The notes beneath the pieces were generated by a model that ran no database searches, had not been told where the DNA came from, and saw only the letters and a list, made by a program, of their open reading frames with translations. DNA of 64,000 nt from assembly GCA_934359185.1 (NCBI GenBank), contig CAKRLE010000002.1, positions 62,001 to 126,000 on the forward strand, written 5' to 3'. The position numbers and the translations under genes were made by a program. Shown one piece after another: positions 26,865 to 36,401 of the stretch. Position 1 is the first letter of the stretch, and each line of letters opens with the position of its first letter. This DNA is from an uncultured Lachnospira sp. GTDB taxonomy: Bacteria > Bacillota > Clostridia > Lachnospirales > Lachnospiraceae.

Positions 26865-28361
26865 TTATCTTTTCTTTTTTTTATTAATCACCATAATTAA
26901 TGCCAGAACAAGTATAAGAAGCAGAATCATAGCTGCCAGAATGATAAAAGCAGGCAGATGATTGATGCGTCCTGATAAACTGACTGTGCCTGAATTAGTA
27001 TTATTGCGATTGCTTTGAATGTCAGATGTGGCGTTATTTGTTGTATCTTGCGCAGAATCTTTTGATGATTGAAGTTCCAGATTCTTGCGCCTCTCGGCTT
27101 CCTCTTTTTCTTTCAGCGCAGCAGCCTCGGCTTTTGTAGTGATATTCTCAAGCATATTGCCGCCAGATGAAGATATACTGCCGTCCGGGTTGTAGCCAGT
27201 CTGGGTGTCAGCACCCACAGTAGTGCGGTATAATCCGAATTTGGCACAGCTGTACTGGTAAGTGTCAGATACATAGAACCAGCACCATTGCTGTGATACG
27301 TGCTTTAGGTAGGCGTCCTTGGCAGTTTCAATAGCTGTCCGGCTGCCAAGCTTATCGAGTGGTGTGTTCAAATCAAGCCATATTGGAGACTCACTGTACA
27401 GATGAAGATACGTTTTAGGAACATCCCATGTGCCGATGGTGGCAGCCTGTTCGGGATAAAAAGATGAATCCATGCTGTTGCTGACAGCTTCTGTAACAGC
27501 ACTTGCCAGAAGCATATGTCCGCCATGTCCATATTCACCATTCAAATCCTGTGTGACAACAACATTTGGCTTGAACGTACGTATCTGTCCTGTGACATAT
27601 TCTAATACATCATCATAATTATAAGTGGTTTTAGCCGCTTCCAGAGTTTCAGAGTAGATGTCATCAAAATCACCATTCACAGGATAATTTCTTATGCCGG
27701 ATTCCCACAAGCCATCAAGCTTTTCGTGTTCACGGATACGCAGTCCATTCCAGTAGTTAGTCATATAGCATACCTGGACAGGAAGCCCTTGTTCACCGCC
27801 ATATGTAGCAAGAACACCACCCAGGAATAGAATTTCATCATCAGCATGTGTTGAGAATGCGAGAATGTCAGCTTCGCTGCATGGAGGTTTCCACTCCTGT
27901 ACGAAGTCAGGAAGCTCTCCTTCTGTAAATGCATAGATACCACAGATTCTTGAATTCGATTCTATGTTGATAGTTATTGAAGCAGATGGTGATGTGAGCT
28001 TTACAAGTTCATGTAAGAAGCCGTTTGTTCCACATTTCATGCTTGTAGCATTAAAGTCAAGTGTCCATTCACTTACTGGCGAATCCCATATTATGTATAA
28101 ATAACTGATTGGTAAATCGGAGTCTATTGTGATTGTGTCACCAGCATGATAATTATTGCCAGTCGAATAGGAGCCATCAGTCAGATAAGATGACGAACCG
28201 GATGACTTGGGGGCTATGTCTAGCTGGTCTGCATATATATCACATTTGAACAGAATTAATGTGAACAATAATAGTATAAATGCTGATTTAAAAGCATTTA
28301 TAACAAAATTAAATTTGTATTTAATTTTGTTAAAGGGCGCACTGTTTTTTAATCTTGTCAT
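26865..28361 (-). CDS. membrane-anchored PIG-L (LmbE) family deacetylase, copy A
   Basis: 498 residues. An N-terminal hydrophobic segment (AFILLLFTLILF) acts as signal or anchor, then a beta-rich domain of about 110 residues. The PIG-L domain (about 160-400) has the zinc motif THADDE and the distal GHGGH. A Gln/Asn/Ser-rich linker, a membrane segment (FIILAAMILLLILVLALIMV) and a basic end close the chain. PIG-L enzymes remove N-acetyl groups from GlcNAc-type sugars; here it should face outside the cell and may act on wall or surface glycans (inference). It starts two bases after the stop of copy B. Confidence 0.9.
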   Translation of the reverse strand: MTRLKNSAPFNKIKYKFNFVINAFKSAFILLLFTLILFKCDIYADQLDIAPKSSGSSSYLTDGSYSTGNNYHAGDTITIDSDLPISYLYIIWDSPVSEWTLDFNATSMKCGTNGFLHELVKLTSPSASITINIESNSRICGIYAFTEGELPDFVQEWKPPCSEADILAFSTHADDEILFLGGVLATYGGEQGLPVQVCYMTNYWNGLRIREHEKLDGLWESGIRNYPVNGDFDDIYSETLEAAKTTYNYDDVLEYVTGQIRTFKPNVVVTQDLNGEYGHGGHMLLASAVTEAVSNSMDSSFYPEQAATIGTWDVPKTYLHLYSESPIWLDLNTPLDKLGSRTAIETAKDAYLKHVSQQWCWFYVSDTYQYSCAKFGLYRTTVGADTQTGYNPDGSISSSGGNMLENITTKAEAAALKEKEEAERRKNLELQSSKDSAQDTTNNATSDIQSNRNNTNSGTVSLSGRINHLPAFIILAAMILLLILVLALIMVINKKKKR

Positions 28362-28363
28362 AA

Positions 28364-29767
28364 TTATTTGTTCCTTTTGTATCTTTTTCTCATACGTCTT
28401 TTCCTTACATTATTGGCTCTTATTATGCACATAACAGCAATCAGTACGACTAGAATTACAAGAGCAATAATTATGATAGGAAGGCTTTTCTGTCGTGTCT
28501 TAGCAGCTTTGAAAGATTTTTCAGCAGCTATAGATGAAGCTTCTTCAATTGATTTGCTCTCAGCTTCAGCCTTTGAGGCTTCCTCGGCGGCAATTCTCTT
28601 AGCTTCCTCATATGTTGTGATATGTTCAAGCATGTCGTTACCGGTGTCAGCACCGACAGTTGTACGGTAAAGTCCGAAATTGGCACAACTATGCTCATAG
28701 TCATCGGATACGATAAAATCCCATACCTGTTGTGATACATGTTTAAGGTATGCGTCAGATGCAGCTTCAAGTGCAGTTCTTCCACCAAGTCCTGCGAGTG
28801 GTGTGCGGAGATTCATCTTTATCTGGTTCTGCTCATAGAGGTGTAGATAAGTCTTTGGAACATCATATGTTCCATATTTATCAGCGGATTCCGGACAAAA
28901 TGAAGCGGAAGCACTGTTGTCAACTGCATCACATACAGCGTGTGCAAGCAGCATATGTGCACCATGCCCGTATTCGCCGTTAAGGTCCTGCGTAACACAA
29001 ACCAGTGGTTTGAAACGTCGTATCTGTTCTGTCACAAATGCTGTGACTTCATCATATGAATATATTTCTTTGGCGCGGCTTAAGCTTAGTGATTTGATAT
29101 CGGCAAATCCTCCGCATACAGGATAATTTCTAAGTCCAATTTCCCATAAGCCATCAATTTTTTCATGCTCTCTTATAGGCTCTTTGTTCCAGAAATCACA
29201 CATATAGGCTACCTGGACAGAATCACCCTGGCCACCGCCGTAGGTTGCAAGCACACCGCCCAGGAATAAGATTTCATCATCCGCATGTGCAGCAAATGCT
29301 AATATATCGGCATTGTCATATGGCCTGTTCCATACCTGTACGTCTGCCGGAAGAGTTCCTGCGCTGTATGCCATGATATCGCTTATAGAGATTTTCTTAT
29401 GAATATTAATTGTGCATGTTGTGACATCCTCGCCCAAATCAATGTATTCATGTACGAAAGCATTTTCACCACAATTAAGCGTTTTTCCATTGTATTCAAG
29501 TGTCCATGGATTGACAGGACCGTTCCATTTAATGTACAGCCCTCTCATTGGAGATTCGCTTGTCACAGTGATAGTGTCATTGTCATTAAATGTGACGTTA
29601 GTGTTGTACGAATCATCGAGCAGCCCACGGCAGTTCTTGCCTTTAGATGTGATGCTGATGTCTAATTTAGCAGCAGTGGAGCTGTCAGAAGCTGTTTCTG
29701 CATTTACATCAGATGTAAGAATAAGACTTATAATAAATGTTAATAGAATTAGGTAATATTTTTTCAA
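28364..29767 (-). CDS. membrane-anchored PIG-L (LmbE) family deacetylase, copy B
   Basis: About 467 residues from TTG 29767, which follows GGAGGGG; this opens a clean signal peptide (MKKYYLILLTFIISLILTS, cut after VNA). An ATG 27 bases upstream would add nine residues that spoil it. Layout matches copy A: beta-rich domain, PIG-L domain with AHADDE and GHGAH, Glu/Ala-rich stalk, membrane segment and Lys/Arg tail. The two are tandem duplicates of clearly similar sequence, apparently cotranscribed. Copy A has a longer Ser/Asn linker. Confidence 0.9.
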   Translation of the reverse strand: MKKYYLILLTFIISLILTSDVNAETASDSSTAAKLDISITSKGKNCRGLLDDSYNTNVTFNDNDTITVTSESPMRGLYIKWNGPVNPWTLEYNGKTLNCGENAFVHEYIDLGEDVTTCTINIHKKISISDIMAYSAGTLPADVQVWNRPYDNADILAFAAHADDEILFLGGVLATYGGGQGDSVQVAYMCDFWNKEPIREHEKIDGLWEIGLRNYPVCGGFADIKSLSLSRAKEIYSYDEVTAFVTEQIRRFKPLVCVTQDLNGEYGHGAHMLLAHAVCDAVDNSASASFCPESADKYGTYDVPKTYLHLYEQNQIKMNLRTPLAGLGGRTALEAASDAYLKHVSQQVWDFIVSDDYEHSCANFGLYRTTVGADTGNDMLEHITTYEEAKRIAAEEASKAEAESKSIEEASSIAAEKSFKAAKTRQKSLPIIIIALVILVVLIAVMCIIRANNVRKRRMRKRYKRNK

Positions 29768-29905
29768 GATTCCCCTCCGTGTTATTACAGGCATCTTTGA
29801 ATGTCTGATTTATAATATATTAATAATGTAACATAATTTTGTTGTGGAGAGAAGTGCTAAAATATGTTATACTACTGATATGTGTTGATATGGAGGTGCA
29901 GTTAC

Positions 29906-30631
29906 ATGTTTTATTTCTTGCTTGAACCAATACTTATGTATAACTGGATACTTATAATAGCGGCTGTTACACCTGCAATATTCCTTATGGTCAAAGTGTA
30001 TAAGGCTGACAGGATGGAGAAAGAGAGCGGGGGACTTCTTCGCAGTCTTGTTATGGCTGGAATTATTGCGACAATCATAGCACTTATAGAGGAACGTATA
30101 GGGCAGTTTTTACTTTCGGCTTTAGTGCCGGCATATTCTGATTTGTATAATATAATTCTGTATTTTGTCATAGTGGCATTTGCAGAAGAGACTTCCAAAT
30201 ATATTATGATGAAAAGAAAAACATGGAACAATTATGAGTTTAACTGCCAGTATGATGGCGTTGTATATGCGGTTTTTGTTTCGCTTGGATTTGCACTGTG
30301 GGAGAATATCAATTACGTTCTTTCATATGGATTTTCAACAGCGATTGTAAGAGCTGTCACGGCAATACCGGGTCATGCGTGCTTCGGTGTATTTATGGGA
30401 GTATTCTATGGAGTTGCCAAGAAATATGATAATTTCGGACATGCATTGCTTTCAAATATATTCCGTGTGCTTGCAGTTCTGGTTCCTGCACTGCTTCATG
30501 GTGTATATGATTATATTGCATCAGCACAGAATATGCAGAATGGCTGGTATTTTGCAGGATTTGTTATCGTATTGTTTGCCATATCATTTGCACTTGTTAA
30601 CCGTATGTCACACAATGACAGGTATATTTAA
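29906..30631 (+). CDS. PrsW-family intramembrane metalloprotease
   Basis: 241 residues, seven or eight membrane segments. Family motifs are in place: AFAEETSKY (EE motif), WENINYV, GHACFGVFMG and LLHGVYDY. PrsW in Bacillus cuts the anti-sigma factor RsiW; no sigma/anti-sigma pair is in the window, so the substrate is unknown. ATG 29906 follows GGAGGTG by seven bases; an in-frame ATG at 29882 lies before that site. Confidence 0.9.
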   Translation: MFYFLLEPILMYNWILIIAAVTPAIFLMVKVYKADRMEKESGGLLRSLVMAGIIATIIALIEERIGQFLLSALVPAYSDLYNIILYFVIVAFAEETSKYIMMKRKTWNNYEFNCQYDGVVYAVFVSLGFALWENINYVLSYGFSTAIVRAVTAIPGHACFGVFMGVFYGVAKKYDNFGHALLSNIFRVLAVLVPALLHGVYDYIASAQNMQNGWYFAGFVIVLFAISFALVNRMSHNDRYI

Positions 30632-30661
30632 AAAGATTTTTATAGAAGGGAAGGGGAGTTT

Positions 30662-31318
30662 GTGAAGACAAGAGAAGAAGCGTTGGAATATGGATTGTCT
30701 TTTCCTGACACATATCAGGACGCACCTTTCCACGACACTAACTGGCAGCTTGTAAGGGTTAAGAAAAGTAAAAAAGTATTTTTGTGGACATATGAGCGTA
30801 ATGGATTTGTTAATCTTAATGTCAAGGCTGACCCGGAGTGGAGAGATTTCTGGCGCAGCGCATACGAATCAGTTATTCCAGGATGGCACCAGAATAAAGA
30901 AAACTGGAACACTATCATACTGGACGGCTCTGTACCAGACAATGATGTCAGGCGTATGATAGCAGAGAGCTATGATATTATCACAGATAACCCGACAAAG
31001 CGCATATATGAGGCTGTTAAGAAGATTCCACATGGCATGGTTGCGACATATGGACAGGTTGCAGAGCTTGCGGGTGATAAGAAGATGGCGCGTGCTGTAG
31101 GCAATGCACTTCACAATAATCCTGATCCTGTGAATATTCCATGTTTCAGGGTTGTCAATTCCAAAGGAGAGCTTTCTGGTGCATTTGCATTTGGCGGAGC
31201 CACAGAGCAGGCGGAAAGGCTTATGGCAGATGGAATTGAAGTGATTGACGGTAGAGTTAATCTTGAAAAATTCGGTATAGATGTTAAGCAAATAAGAGAT
31301 ATAAGTAAAGACAGATGA
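30662..31318 (+). CDS. YjbR/MmcQ - MGMT-type DNA-repair fusion protein
   Basis: 218 residues, two domains. Residues 1-105 are YjbR/MmcQ-like (FPDTYQDAPF, NLNVKADPEW, VIPGWHQNKENWNTIILDG), and residues 110-190 are the DNA-binding methyltransferase domain of MGMT/ATL proteins (VKKIPHGMVATYGQVAELAG, ARAVGNAL). The active-site loop reads IPCFRVV: the acceptor Cys (C161) is kept but the His of the usual PCHR is Phe, which may lower its reactivity. Alkyl-damage repair is likely, catalytic or not. GTG start with GGGGAG upstream; the stop overlaps the next start (ATGA). Confidence 0.85.
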   Translation: MKTREEALEYGLSFPDTYQDAPFHDTNWQLVRVKKSKKVFLWTYERNGFVNLNVKADPEWRDFWRSAYESVIPGWHQNKENWNTIILDGSVPDNDVRRMIAESYDIITDNPTKRIYEAVKKIPHGMVATYGQVAELAGDKKMARAVGNALHNNPDPVNIPCFRVVNSKGELSGAFAFGGATEQAERLMADGIEVIDGRVNLEKFGIDVKQIRDISKDR

Positions 31319-31956
31319 ATAGAATTATAAGAGTTGGTATTCCACAAGACAGGCTGTATTCAAGGAAAGCCATATCTGGAATAAGATATATAAATAATCA
31401 TAAACGTAATATTGAGACTGCTAAAGTCAAACTGGGAATGAACCACAGTATGTTTGAAGCGCTTTTAAAGTATCAGGTTGATGTTGTTATAACAGAGTAT
31501 GATAAGCTTATAAATAGTGATGACCTTATAAAAGACAGAGTTGTTGTTGGGCTTGTTCTTCCGCAGGGAGATACAAGAGATGTTCTTATTACCCTTAAGA
31601 AATCACATAACAGATTTGATTATGCGGTGGTTGAATGTCACAGCGATGAGGCGAAAGCTTATGTTGAAAACACCTATGATGGTGTGAGTTGCAAGAATGC
31701 TTATGAGAAGGATGCACTGCAGGTAAACAGGATTCTCACAAAACAGTGTGATGCTGCTGTGCTGTCAGCAGACAGAATCAGAAGCCTTGGGATAGATAAG
31801 GACAGACATTTAAGATGTACATTTTTTAAAAACAAGTTTGACAGTATCAATACAAAGGCTGTGTGGGTTGCTGTTATAAGAAATGATGACACAGAACTAT
31901 CTGATATATTAATGCCAATGTCAGATGTTGATACATTGAAGCGACTGACAAGATAA
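31315..31956 (+). CDS. hypothetical protein, remote HemC (porphobilinogen deaminase)-like fold
   Basis: 213 residues. RVGIPQDRLYSRKA, FEALLKYQVDVVITEYDKL, VVVGLVLPQGDTRDVLI, and KQCDAAVLSADRIRSLGID run in the same order as the strands and helices of hydroxymethylbilane synthase, including a match to its PRxDPRDxL segment. The cofactor-binding Cys and the Arg-rich substrate loop are not found, and the C-terminal domain is missing, so haem synthesis is unlikely. It may be a ligand-binding derivative of this periplasmic-binding-like fold. It overlaps the YjbR-MGMT gene by four bases. Confidence 0.6.
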   Translation: MNRIIRVGIPQDRLYSRKAISGIRYINNHKRNIETAKVKLGMNHSMFEALLKYQVDVVITEYDKLINSDDLIKDRVVVGLVLPQGDTRDVLITLKKSHNRFDYAVVECHSDEAKAYVENTYDGVSCKNAYEKDALQVNRILTKQCDAAVLSADRIRSLGIDKDRHLRCTFFKNKFDSINTKAVWVAVIRNDDTELSDILMPMSDVDTLKRLTR

Positions 31957-32030
31957 ATTTATGCTTTTTTCATATTATTTTGTAGAATAATATGATATTA
32001 TGATGCAAGGGAAAAATAAAGGTGGTATAT

Positions 32031-32771
32031 ATGGAATTTAGAAAGATAGATGATACAAAGTTTCAGTGCCTTCTGTATGAGGAGGACCTTGAAGATAATA
32101 ATATTTCGCTTGACGATTTCTTCCGAAATGATACGGACAAGATACATGGTTTACTGGATGTTGTTATGGAAGAGGCTGAAAGAGAGATAGGAGTTGCATT
32201 TAACGGTGGAGTTATGTCGCTGCAGTTAGCACCACAGCCTAACCATTCTCTGCTGCTGACAGTATCTTCTGGAAAGGATGATTTCTCAGATATGTTAAAG
32301 CAGGCAGGAGAACGTGCGGCTAAGGCTATATCTGAGTTTAATAATAAGAAGACTCCAAGTGAATCCAATATAATTAAGCAGACGTCTGATGAATCAACAG
32401 CTAAACCGTTTGTACCAGATGAATTAAGAAGTAAGGAAGACGTGCTGTTTAACAGTGATGAGGAGAGTTTTGAGGACTGCCTGGTTGCGCATTTTGCGTC
32501 GATGGATATACTTGAATCGTTCTGCAGACAATGCAGGAAGACGTGGGGAGTCAACAATTGTCTTTATCAGGATACAATTGATAAGAGCCTTTACCTCATA
32601 CTTAAGAGAGGCAGATGTTCAACAACCAAGTTTGACCAGATGTCTAACGATATGGCAGAATTTGCAGATTTCAGCCTTTTCTCAAAAGAGCGTGAATGTT
32701 TTATGAGAGAACATTACAAACTGCTTATTGAGGAGAATGCTGTCAATACAATCAAGAAATATTGTGAATAG
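32031..32771 (+). CDS. mecA: adaptor protein MecA
   Basis: 246 residues. The N-terminal domain MEFRKIDDTKFQCLLYEEDLED resembles the substrate-binding domain of MecA, a low-complexity Ser/Lys linker follows, and the C-terminal domain (about 140-246; FASMDILESFCRQC, LYLILKRGR) matches the ClpC-binding part. It delivers proteins to ClpCP. ATG 32031 follows AAAGGTGG; an earlier in-frame start at 32022 is not needed. Confidence 0.85.
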   Translation: MEFRKIDDTKFQCLLYEEDLEDNNISLDDFFRNDTDKIHGLLDVVMEEAEREIGVAFNGGVMSLQLAPQPNHSLLLTVSSGKDDFSDMLKQAGERAAKAISEFNNKKTPSESNIIKQTSDESTAKPFVPDELRSKEDVLFNSDEESFEDCLVAHFASMDILESFCRQCRKTWGVNNCLYQDTIDKSLYLILKRGRCSTTKFDQMSNDMAEFADFSLFSKERECFMREHYKLLIEENAVNTIKKYCE

Positions 32772-32788
32772 ATAGGAATTACAAGATT

Positions 32789-33853
32789 ATGAGATATCCA
32801 GAATTTATCAGGGATAATGATACAATAGGCTTCGTGGCACCATCTTTTGGATGTGCCATGGAGCCTTATATTTCTGCATTTAAGAGTGCGGTCGAGTATT
32901 TTAAGGCAGATGGTAAAAATGTACAATTCGGACCGAATGTGTATGAAGGATGCGGAATTGGAATAAGCAATACACCACAGCTCTGTGGCAGGGAACTTAC
33001 AGATATGTACTGTGATGATACTAATGACTGCCTGCTGTCGTGTGGTGGCGGAGAGCTTATGTGTGAAATACTTCCATATGTTGATTTTGAAAAAATCGGA
33101 CATGCGAAACCTAAATGGTTTGGCGGATACAGTGATAATACGAATTTTACATTTCTTAATACAATTATCAATGATGTTGCAAGCATTTATGGACCATGTG
33201 CCGGCGCGTTTGGAATGAGACCTTTCCATCAGTGTATTGGTGATTACTACAGACTCCTTACAGGCAGGCTTGACAGTGATAGTGATGTGCGTTCGATTAC
33301 GTTTAATGGATATAAAGAGTGGGAAAAGGAGTCATTAAAATCTGCGGACAATCCCCTTGCAACGATCAATGCAACTGAAAAGTCAGTTATAAGAACGTAT
33401 ATCGGAAGCAGCAGGGCAGAAGATACACCAGTTATATTTAAGGGAAGAATGATTGGCGGATGCATGGATGTGCTTGTCAATCTTACGGGAACAGTTTTTG
33501 ACAAAGTGGCTGATTTTAATGAGCGTTATAAAGAAGATGGCTTTGTATGGTTTTTAGAGAGCTGTGACCTGAATGTATTTGCGATAAGACGTGCTATGTG
33601 GCAGATGGATAATGCGGGCTGGTTTAAGAATGTGAAGGGATTTGTCATTGGAAGACCACTGTGCATGGGACAGGAGATGATGGGGCTTGACCAGTATGAG
33701 GCTGTTCTTGGCATCATCGGTAAATACAATGTCCCAGTTGTTATGGATATTGATATAGGACATATATCTCCAAGCATGCCAGTTGTGTGCGGCAGCATTG
33801 GTGAAATAATAGCAGGCTCAGGCAGTTATTCTATAACATATTATTTGCAATAA
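32789..33853 (+). CDS. LD-carboxypeptidase / muramoyltetrapeptide carboxypeptidase (peptidase S66)
   Basis: 354 residues. S66 landmarks: IGFVAPSFG at the N-terminus, SCGGGELMCEILPYVDFE, the nucleophile Ser in GYSDNT, the Glu in FLESCD, and the His in IDIGHISPSMPVVCG. The family trims D-Ala from cytoplasmic murein peptides or cleaves related peptides such as microcin C7. No signal peptide, so cytoplasmic. It is 17 bp downstream of mecA. Confidence 0.92.
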   Translation: MRYPEFIRDNDTIGFVAPSFGCAMEPYISAFKSAVEYFKADGKNVQFGPNVYEGCGIGISNTPQLCGRELTDMYCDDTNDCLLSCGGGELMCEILPYVDFEKIGHAKPKWFGGYSDNTNFTFLNTIINDVASIYGPCAGAFGMRPFHQCIGDYYRLLTGRLDSDSDVRSITFNGYKEWEKESLKSADNPLATINATEKSVIRTYIGSSRAEDTPVIFKGRMIGGCMDVLVNLTGTVFDKVADFNERYKEDGFVWFLESCDLNVFAIRRAMWQMDNAGWFKNVKGFVIGRPLCMGQEMMGLDQYEAVLGIIGKYNVPVVMDIDIGHISPSMPVVCGSIGEIIAGSGSYSITYYLQ

Positions 33854-33873
33854 TCATGAGGATGTTATACAAT
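33845..33873 (+). promoter_or_regulatory. leuC promoter
   Basis: TTGCAA at 33845-33850 (overlapping the end of the S66 gene) and TACAAT at 33868-33873, spacer 17. Confidence 0.5.
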
Positions 33874-33911
33874 AATACAAGTGTGTTTTATGAAAGGAAG
33901 GTAATGGAAGT

Positions 33912-35177
33912 ATGGGAATGACAATGACACAGAAGATTCTTGCTGCTCATGCAGGATTAGCCGAGGTTAAGGCTGGACAGTTGATAGAGGCGGAGCTTGA
34001 TCTTGTACTTGGCAATGATATTACATCGCCGGTGGCTATTCATGAGATGGAGAAGATGACAGTTAAGACTGTTTTTAACAAGGATAAGATAGCTCTTGTG
34101 CCAGATCATTTTGTTCCTAACAAGGATATTAAGTCAGCAGAGCACTGCAAATGTGTTCGCGAATTTGCAGCTAAGCATGAGATTACTAATTATTTTGAAG
34201 TTGGACAGATGGGTATAGAGCATGCGCTTTTACCAGAGCAGGGACTTACTGTTGCTGGTGATGTAATTATTGGTGCTGACTCTCATACATGTACATATGG
34301 AGCACTTGGTGCATTTTCAACAGGTGTTGGCTCAACTGATATGGCAGCAGGCATGGCAACAGGCAAGGCATGGTTCAAGGTGCCATCTGCTATTAAAGTT
34401 GTTCTTACAGGCAGACCATCCAAGTGGGTAAGTGGAAAGGATGTTATCTTACATCTTATCGGTATGATAGGCGTAGATGGCGCTTTATACAAGTCATTGG
34501 AGTTTACTGGTGATGGTATTGCTAATCTTACTATGGATGACAGATTTTCGATTGCTAACATGGCTATTGAGGCCGGTGCCAAGAATGGCATATTCCCAGT
34601 AGATGATGCTGCGAGAGCATATATGAAGGAACATTCTAAGAGACCATTTGTAGAGTATAGTGCAGATGATGATGCAGAGTATGACCAGACAATTGAGATT
34701 GATCTTAGTACATTAAAGTCTACAGTTGCATTTCCACATCTTCCAGAGAATACTCACACAGTCGATGAAATAGATGACATTAAGATTGACCAGGTTGTTA
34801 TTGGTTCATGTACTAATGGACGAATTGATGATTTAAGATGTGCAGCTAAGATCCTTGAGGGAAAGAAGGTTGCTAAGGGATTAAGAGTTATCATAATTCC
34901 TGCTACACAGAAGATTTATCTTCAGGCTATTGAGGAAGGTCTTGTACAGACATTTATCAACGCTGGTGCAGTTGTAAGTACACCAACATGTGGTCCATGT
35001 CTTGGTGGTTACATGGGTATTCTTGCAGAGGGCGAGAAATGTGTATCAACAACTAACAGAAATTTCGTAGGCCGTATGGGACATGTTAATTCAGAGATTT
35101 ATCTTGCCAGTCCTGCGGTTGCAGCAGCAAGTGCGGTTACAGGAAAGATAAGCCAGCCATCAGATATTGGCATGTAA
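33912..35177 (+). CDS. leuC: 3-isopropylmalate dehydratase large subunit
   Basis: 421 residues, the short LeuC form found in Clostridia and archaea. Iron-sulfur ligands lie in IGSCTNGR and in [30 protein letters not shown] is the aconitase-family signature. It isomerises isopropylmalate in leucine synthesis with LeuD, encoded next. ATG 33912 with AAAGGAAGG about ten bases upstream; ATG 33918 is an alternative. Confidence 0.97.
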   Translation: MGMTMTQKILAAHAGLAEVKAGQLIEAELDLVLGNDITSPVAIHEMEKMTVKTVFNKDKIALVPDHFVPNKDIKSAEHCKCVREFAAKHEITNYFEVGQMGIEHALLPEQGLTVAGDVIIGADSHTCTYGALGAFSTGVGSTDMAAGMATGKAWFKVPSAIKVVLTGRPSKWVSGKDVILHLIGMIGVDGALYKSLEFTGDGIANLTMDDRFSIANMAIEAGAKNGIFPVDDAARAYMKEHSKRPFVEYSADDDAEYDQTIEIDLSTLKSTVAFPHLPENTHTVDEIDDIKIDQVVIGSCTNGRIDDLRCAAKILEGKKVAKGLRVIIIPATQKIYLQAIEEGLVQTFINAGAVVSTPTCGPCLGGYMGILAEGEKCVSTTNRNFVGRMGHVNSEIYLASPAVAAASAVTGKISQPSDIGM

Positions 35178-35202
35178 TTATATTAAGGAAAGGAATATTG
35201 GT

Positions 35203-35691
35203 ATGAAAGCAGAAGGAAAAGTTTTTAAGTATGGCGATAATGTAGATACTGACGTAATTATTCCAGCAAGATATCTTAATTCATCAGATCCAGCTGAATT
35301 AGCAACTCATTGTATGGAAGATATAGATAAAGAGTTTGTTAAGAAGGTTAATAAGGGAGACATCATTGTTGCAAATAAGAATTTTGGATGTGGTTCGTCA
35401 AGAGAGCACGCACCTATAGCTATCAAGGCAGCAGGCGTAAGCTGTGTTATAGCAGAGACATTTGCAAGAATTTTTTACCGCAATGCTATTAATATAGGTC
35501 TTCCAATTATAGAGTGTCCAGAGGCTGCTATTGCTATCAATGCAGGTGATGATATTACAGTAGATTTTGACAGCGGTATTATCACAGACAATACAACAGG
35601 ACAGACATTCAAGGGACAGGCGTTCCCAGAGTTCATGCAGAAGATTATCAAGGCAGAGGGTCTTGTTAATTACATTAATTCTAAGAACTAA
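35203..35691 (+). CDS. leuD: 3-isopropylmalate dehydratase small subunit
   Basis: 162 residues, swivel domain of the isopropylmalate isomerase. [17 protein letters not shown] opens it, and [19 protein letters not shown] is the family signature. ATG 35203 follows AAGGAAAGGA; an in-frame ATG at 35167 would overlap leuC and lacks a site. A terminator follows. Confidence 0.96.
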   Translation: MKAEGKVFKYGDNVDTDVIIPARYLNSSDPAELATHCMEDIDKEFVKKVNKGDIIVANKNFGCGSSREHAPIAIKAAGVSCVIAETFARIFYRNAINIGLPIIECPEAAIAINAGDDITVDFDSGIITDNTTGQTFKGQAFPEFMQKIIKAEGLVNYINSKN

Positions 35692-35705
35692 ATATAATAT
35701 TAATG

Positions 35706-35747
35706 AAAGGGCTGACACACTGAAATTAAGTGTGCCAGCTCTTTTTT
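35706..35747 (+). terminator. rho-independent terminator after leuD
   Basis: AGGGCTGACACACT and AGTGTGCCAGCTCT pair with one mismatch and a G-U pair around GAAATTA, then six T. Confidence 0.88.
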
Positions 35748-35865
35748 GCGCATACACTTAGCGATGTATTGTTGAAATTTACATTTGGTAAAGATATGTA
35801 ATGACTTTAAATGGAATATATGAGAGGTTGTTATAATATAATCGGAAAGAAAGCAGGTGCAGCAT

Positions 35866-35979
35866 ATGGATATGCAGGAGTTAAATCTTGATGTGTGGAA
35901 GTCAGAAGGATGGATTGAACCCGAATTAATTGAAGACACAAATCTTGATCAAGTGACACTTATGACAGTTATTAAATGA
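35866..35979 (+). CDS. possible 37-residue peptide in the leuD-tad gap
   Basis: MDMQELNLDVWKSEGWIEPE and 17 more residues ending TLMTVIK. It has a GCAGGTG ribosome-like site and a TATAAT at 35832-35837 upstream. It is acidic, with no membrane segment. No family recognised. It may be a real small protein or the N-terminal stub of a broken gene: the bases after the stop stay AT-rich with no long frame up to 36165, and I see nothing else there except the promoter at 36091-36118. Confidence 0.35.
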   Translation: MDMQELNLDVWKSEGWIEPELIEDTNLDQVTLMTVIK

Positions 35980-36090
35980 ACTAGTAAATATGGAACTATT
36001 GGATTGCTGTGGAACAACGAAAAAAAGAAGATATATTAAAATATCCATTGACATTGTATAAAAAATTTTACTAAAAATATAAAAAAGTAC

Positions 36091-36118
36091 TTTACAAAAT
36101 GAATATGTGTGATATAAT
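36091..36118 (+). promoter_or_regulatory. promoter of the Tad-like locus
   Basis: TTTACA at 36091-36096 and TATAAT at 36113-36118, spacer 16, 48 bases before the first small gene of the locus. Confidence 0.6.
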
Positions 36119-36165
36119 AAATATTGTAAAGGTAAGTAATATATATGAAGAATGGAGGTGGGTAT

Positions 36166-36354
36166 ATGCATGATATAATTGAACATTATGGCAAGGTTGT
36201 TGTTGCACTTGCTGGTGCGCTGGCTGCTGTTATGCTTACAGTTTCAGTTGTTGGTGTTGTTAAAGAGAAAACTAACACTGCGGTTGATAAGATTGCGTAT
36301 GAAGAGCGTATTGAAACAGCGTTTGGCGAACAGAATACATCTTCATCTACATAG
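36166..36354 (+). CDS. 62-residue single-pass membrane protein, pilin-like, first gene of Tad-like locus
   Basis: MHDIIEHYGKVVVALAGALA and on: a short polar head of about ten residues, a membrane segment of about 24 (VVVALAGALAAVMLTVSVVGVV), then a polar tail of about 28 ending SSST. That layout suits a Flp-like or class III pilin, but the Glu five residues after a Gly cleavage site typical of Flp is not clear. ATG 36166 follows GGAGGTGG; an upstream ATG at 36145 has no good site. It is 47 bp before the ATPase gene. Confidence 0.7.
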   Translation: MHDIIEHYGKVVVALAGALAAVMLTVSVVGVVKEKTNTAVDKIAYEERIETAFGEQNTSSST

Positions 36355-36401
36355 AGTCTGTTGTGTGAAATTGTAATTATTACACATAATGGAGAACATC
36401 T

